Shown here piece after piece: positions 61,187 through 64,000 of a stretch of DNA of 64,000 nucleotides; positions within the stretch are counted from its first letter, which is position 1, and each line of letters opens with the position of its first letter. The notes below the pieces were generated by a model. It did not search any database. It was not told the origin of the DNA and saw only the letters and a list, made by a program, of their open reading frames with translations. The stretch comes from Pseudanabaena sp. FACHB-2040 (lineage in GTDB: Bacteria; Cyanobacteriota; Cyanobacteriia; Phormidesmidales; Phormidesmidaceae). The DNA lies in assembly GCF_014696715.1 (NCBI RefSeq), contig NZ_JACJQO010000019.1:424228-488227 (forward strand), written 5' to 3'. The translations under genes were made by a program, and so were the position numbers.

Positions 61187-62818
61187 ATGAAACGCTTCAC
61201 CGAGCTTTTTGAGGCCGTTGACTCCACAACATCGACCAACGAGAAGGTGCAGGCGCTTCAAAGCTATTTCCAGCAAGAATCTGCCGCTAACGCAGTCTGG
61301 GCACTCTATTTGCTCTTGGGAAAGACACGCAAGCGGCTCGTTACCTCCCGCATCTTGAGAGACGTTTTTCTACAAATTTCTGACATTCCTGAATGGCTCT
61401 TCAAGGAGTGTTACGCTCACGTTGGCGACTCTGCTGAGGTCATCGCCCTGCTGCTGCGAGACACGCCGCTTCTAACCCAATCTAGTGCTGACGTTCCTTC
61501 CCAATCTAGTGCTGACGTTCCTTTACATCAGTGGATGGAAGACATTATTCCACTGGTGAAGTCCGTTAAGGCAGAGGTTGACTTGAGCCAGTTAATTACC
61601 TCTTGGTGGGCTGCCCTAAAAGGTCAGGAGATCTTTGTGCTCAATAAGGTACTGACTGGCGCTTTTCGCTTTGGGGCCTCTGAAAAGCTGGTCATAAAGG
61701 GGCTTTCTAAGGCCTGTGGCTTGTCAGAAGCCGTTTTGGCTCATCGCCTAATGGGTGATTTTGAGCCGACTACCGAGTTTTACCAGCAGCTAACTAGCCC
61801 AGAAACCACTCAAAGCAGCCCCAGCCAGCCCTACCCCTTCTTTCTAGCCTCCCTAATTGACGAGGATAAGTTCAAAACCGAGGATTTCTCTCAATGGGGT
61901 GCCGAGTGGAAGTGGGACGGCATCCGAGCTCAAATCATTAAGCGGGCGGATCAAGTTTTCATTTGGTCCCGTGGGGAAGATCTCGTCACCCAGCAGTTCC
62001 CTGAGCTAGAAGCCGCGTGTCAGATTTTTCCTAACGGCACCGTGCTCGATGGTGAAATTCTCTGTTGGCAGGAGGGAGCACCCCTCGACTTCAACCATCT
62101 GCAAAAACGCTTGGGTCGCAAGCGGGTAACGCAAAAAATACTGGAGGAATGCCCAGTTCACTTTATTGCCTATGATCTGCTGGAACATCAGGGACAGGAT
62201 ATTCGAGGTAAAAAACTGTGCGATCGCCGATCCCTCCTAGCCCAAGTTCTAACCCAAGCACCTACTGAGCGAACTCACCAGTCTCAAAATCTAGCCTTTG
62301 ACTCGTTTTTGGCCCTTCAGAAAATTCGCGAAACATCCCGCCAGCAAGGAGCCGAAGGGCTCCTTCTAAAAGCCCTAAACAGCCCCTATTTAGTGGGTCG
62401 CAAACGCGGCTACTGGTGGAAATACAAAGTTGACCCCATGAGTCTCGATGCTGTTTTAATTTACGCTCAGGCAGGCAGCGGTAAACGAGCCAACCTCTTC
62501 ACCGATTACACGTTTGCCCTCTGGCAAGGCGAATCATTGGTTCCCTTTGCCAAAGCTTACTCTGGCCTGGATAACAAAGAAATCGAAGCGCTAGATCGGT
62601 GGATTCGCCGCCACACTTTAGAAAGATTTGGTCCGGTTCGCTCTGTCGAACCCATTCACGTCTTCGAGATTGGCTTTGAGGGGATCACACAGTCCACTCG
62701 GCACAAATCCGGTATTTCCGTCCGCTTTCCCCGCATTCTGCGCTGGCGCAAAGACAAACCTGCGGCCGAAGCCGACACGCTTGAAAATGCCCTCAAGCTT
62801 TTGACAAACTGCAGGTAA
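61187..62818 (+). CDS. ATP-dependent DNA ligase
   Basis: The 543-residue enzyme has an N-terminal helical DNA-binding domain (1-200) and the adenylation domain with motif I lysine Lys242 in EWKWDGIRAQ. Motifs VFIWSRGEDL, TVLDGEILCW and GLLLKALNSPY are followed by the OB-fold with KYKVDPMSLDAVL and TDYTFALW. It matches the bacterial ligase type that in proteobacteria is linked to a helicase, an exonuclease and cisplatin-damage response. None of those partners is adjacent here. NAD-dependent LigA presumably does replication elsewhere. A perfect 24-base duplication repeats eight residues (98-105, 106-112) in the N-terminal domain. ATG 61187. Confidence 0.9.
   Translation: MKRFTELFEAVDSTTSTNEKVQALQSYFQQESAANAVWALYLLLGKTRKRLVTSRILRDVFLQISDIPEWLFKECYAHVGDSAEVIALLLRDTPLLTQSSADVPSQSSADVPLHQWMEDIIPLVKSVKAEVDLSQLITSWWAALKGQEIFVLNKVLTGAFRFGASEKLVIKGLSKACGLSEAVLAHRLMGDFEPTTEFYQQLTSPETTQSSPSQPYPFFLASLIDEDKFKTEDFSQWGAEWKWDGIRAQIIKRADQVFIWSRGEDLVTQQFPELEAACQIFPNGTVLDGEILCWQEGAPLDFNHLQKRLGRKRVTQKILEECPVHFIAYDLLEHQGQDIRGKKLCDRRSLLAQVLTQAPTERTHQSQNLAFDSFLALQKIRETSRQQGAEGLLLKALNSPYLVGRKRGYWWKYKVDPMSLDAVLIYAQAGSGKRANLFTDYTFALWQGESLVPFAKAYSGLDNKEIEALDRWIRRHTLERFGPVRSVEPIHVFEIGFEGITQSTRHKSGISVRFPRILRWRKDKPAAEADTLENALKLLTNCR
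61476..61523 (+). repeat. Perfect 24-base tandem duplication inside the DNA ligase gene
   Basis: The unit starting CCCAATCTAGTGCTGACG at 61476 is repeated exactly from 61500. It stays in frame and encodes QSSADVPS twice, with the second copy ending in Leu. It looks like a recent slippage event in a surface loop. Confidence 0.9.
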
Positions 62819-62836
62819 GTTACAAAGTGCTGCTAC

Positions 62837-63751
62837 TCAAGCTACTTCAATCGGAAAAACCCACTTCTGGTAAGCTGGGTCACGGTTCTCAACCACTGCG
62901 CTCAGTTTTTCCCGCAATTTTTCTGTAACGGGGCGCGACTGAGGCATGTGATGAGTTTCAATCTGCCTAACAGGCGTAATTTTTGCTGCAGTTCCACTAA
63001 GAAACACCTCGTCAGCGATAAACAGCTCAGACTTATCAACGGGGCGTTCAATTACCTCTATCTCCAAATCTTTTGCGATCGTAATGATGCTTTCTCGCGT
63101 AATTCCTTCCAAGATATCTTGGTCATAGCCTGGCGTAATTAGCTTGCCGGCTCTAACGATAAAGACATTCATGCCCGAGGCTTCACTGACCTTACCTTGA
63201 GTATTCATCAGAATGGCTTCATCAAACCCCGACTCCACTGCTTCCGTTTTAGCTAGAGAAGAAGTAATATAAGCCCCACTGATTTTGCCCCGCAAAGGCA
63301 GACTCCGATCCTCTTGGCGGTACCAAGAGCTAATTCGGCAACTAACTCCTTCTGGTGATAAATAATCCCCCAACTCCAGACCGTAAACAAAAAAGTCTTT
63401 CTCAACGTTATGCAACCGTGGAGAAATACCCAGATCGGAGGTGTAAACAAGAGGACGGATGTAGAAAGAAACCTGAGGGCGGTTTCGTCTGACAAACTCA
63501 ATAATAACGCTTTGAATTTTGTCGGCAGGCAAACCAAAATTGAGAAGACGCGCACTGCTACTGAGGCGTTGGCAATGACGATCTAAACGAAATAGCAATA
63601 TTTGGCTGGGATTTTGTGGGTCAGGAATCCCTCTTAAGCCACCAAAAGCGCCTGTACCATAATGCAAAGCATGAGTAGCAATAGAAATATTGGCGTCTTC
63701 AAATGCCGTGAACTGACCTTTAAAGTAGGCAACCGGCAAAAATTGATGCAT
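62837..63751 (-). CDS. ilvE: Branched-chain amino acid aminotransferase
   Basis: This fold-type IV PLP enzyme interconverts leucine, isoleucine and valine with their 2-oxo acids. The 304-residue protein has the N-terminal VAYFKGQFTAFEDANIS, HYGTGAFGGLRG, the PLP-binding Lys156 in RGKISGAYITS, DEAILMNTQGKVSEASGMNVF and EVFLSGTAAKITPV. D-amino-acid aminotransferase and aminodeoxychorismate lyase share the fold, but motif details and length favour IlvE. The ATG at 63751 is well placed. It is convergent with the ligase gene, 18 bases apart. Confidence 0.93.
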   Translation of the reverse strand: MHQFLPVAYFKGQFTAFEDANISIATHALHYGTGAFGGLRGIPDPQNPSQILLFRLDRHCQRLSSSARLLNFGLPADKIQSVIIEFVRRNRPQVSFYIRPLVYTSDLGISPRLHNVEKDFFVYGLELGDYLSPEGVSCRISSWYRQEDRSLPLRGKISGAYITSSLAKTEAVESGFDEAILMNTQGKVSEASGMNVFIVRAGKLITPGYDQDILEGITRESIITIAKDLEIEVIERPVDKSELFIADEVFLSGTAAKITPVRQIETHHMPQSRPVTEKLREKLSAVVENRDPAYQKWVFPIEVA

Positions 63752-63846
63752 AACATTTAACTGAACTGGAGTCTCTATTTAACATAGAGGATTATTTTAC
63801 CCAAACACAGTCCAAGCACCAATCTCTGTTCAACTCCTGCTCAAAG

Positions 63847-63882
63847 CAAAAGCCCTCATCCATTGAAGGAAGAGGGCTTTTG
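63847..63882 (-). terminator. Intrinsic terminator after the 5S rRNA
   Basis: CAAAAGCCCTC (63847-63857) pairs with GAGGGCTTTTG (63872-63882) in a strong stem-loop. On the minus strand the T-rich 3' arm TTTTGCTTT follows the stem. It lies just beyond the 5S 3' end and would close the ribosomal RNA operon. Confidence 0.85.
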
Positions 63883-63889
63883 GAAGATA

Positions 63890-64000
63890 GACCAGGCATC
63901 GAGCTATTTTGACAAGGGGCAACCCCCTCACTATTTTCGCCGCTGCTGCGTTTCACGTTCCGAGTTCGAGATGGAGTCGGTGTGGGTCCACAGCGCCATT
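63890..64000 (-). rRNA. rrf: 5S ribosomal RNA, 3' part
   Basis: The minus strand reads TGGCGCTGTGGACCCACACC, then CTCCATCTCGAACTCGG, then AAACGCAGCAGCGGCG, and ends in TAGCTCGATGCCTGGTC. These are the conserved helix and loop segments of cyanobacterial 5S rRNA. The 5' end lies beyond the right edge, so a 16S-23S-5S operon probably continues there, reading into this window. Confidence 0.93.

Noticed and set aside
1..64000. CRISPR arrays, insertion sequences, prophage genes or tRNA genes
   Set aside because: No regularly spaced repeats, transposase or integrase sequences, or cloverleaf-type segments were seen on either strand.

Overview
This window is cyanobacterial chromosome. Direct evidence: the octamer GCGATCGC (HIP1-type) recurs throughout (for example 776-783 and 10225-10232). 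Gene neighbourhoods typical of cyanobacteria are present: tig-clpP-clpX, asd-dapA-rnj, rne-rnhB and the str operon rpsL-rpsG-fusA-tuf-rpsJ. There are also a Tab2/Atab2 family protein, a CcmK-type shell protein, a phosphoribulokinase family enzyme, a glutamate synthase of the ferredoxin type and a U32 peptidase. I cannot name a genus. The mix suggests a non-heterocystous, perhaps Leptolyngbya-like lineage, but that is inference.

Layout. 1-4.7 kb: a truncated Tab2-like gene, an S1-domain protein, a dienelactone hydrolase, an orphan CcmK-like shell protein, a GntR regulator and an alpha/beta hydrolase. 4.7-8.4 kb (minus): trigger factor, ClpP and ClpX, a protein-quality operon. 8.6-12.9 kb (plus): aspartate-semialdehyde dehydrogenase, dihydrodipicolinate synthase and RNase J, closed by a strong hairpin terminator. 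12.9-16.2 kb: a long untranslated stretch with a promoter and a well-folded RNA, then RNase E and RNase HII. 16.2-21 kb: a deacetylase/glycosidase fusion, a DUF1997 protein, prephenate dehydratase and a Lon-N-domain protein. 21.1-26.7 kb (minus): the str operon, preceded by an IscA-type Fe-S protein. 26.7-29.4 kb: a cupin and a secreted phosphodiester glycosidase. 29.9-35.3 kb: glutamate synthase and a VUT-family transporter. 35.4-39.2 kb: a U32 peptidase and a phosphoribulokinase-like kinase, divergent. 39.4-46.7 kb: a signalling operon (three-receiver hybrid kinase, CheR, CheB domain, second hybrid kinase). 46.8-54.4 kb: an accessory stretch (SulP transporter, lipase-like, DUF4114, DUF3891, GAF and DUF4268 proteins). 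54.6-60 kb (minus): Trm1 with a DUF2103 partner, ClpS, and the proton-translocating transhydrogenase PntA-PntB. 60.4-64 kb: a small membrane protein, an ATP-dependent DNA ligase, a branched-chain aminotransferase and the 3' part of a 5S rRNA gene entering from the right edge.

Relations: RNase J and RNase E, two central RNA-decay nucleases, lie in consecutive transcription units. The translation apparatus (str operon, S1 protein, 5S rRNA, Trm1) and proteolysis (trigger factor, ClpXP, ClpS) are well represented. Nitrogen and amino-acid metabolism is covered by glutamate synthase, asd/dapA, pheA and the aminotransferase.

The most interesting non-routine signals are the structured RNA between rnj and rne, the CcmK-like protein with a non-canonical pore loop, the phosphoribulokinase paralogue lacking the P-loop cysteine, the NodB-NAGPA fusion, bacterial Trm1 coupled to DUF2103, and several small tandem repeats. 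No CRISPR array, transposase, prophage or tRNA gene was found. Where the longest open frame began at a TTG/GTG, I moved the start to the codon best supported by a ribosome-binding site or by family alignment, and say so in the entry.
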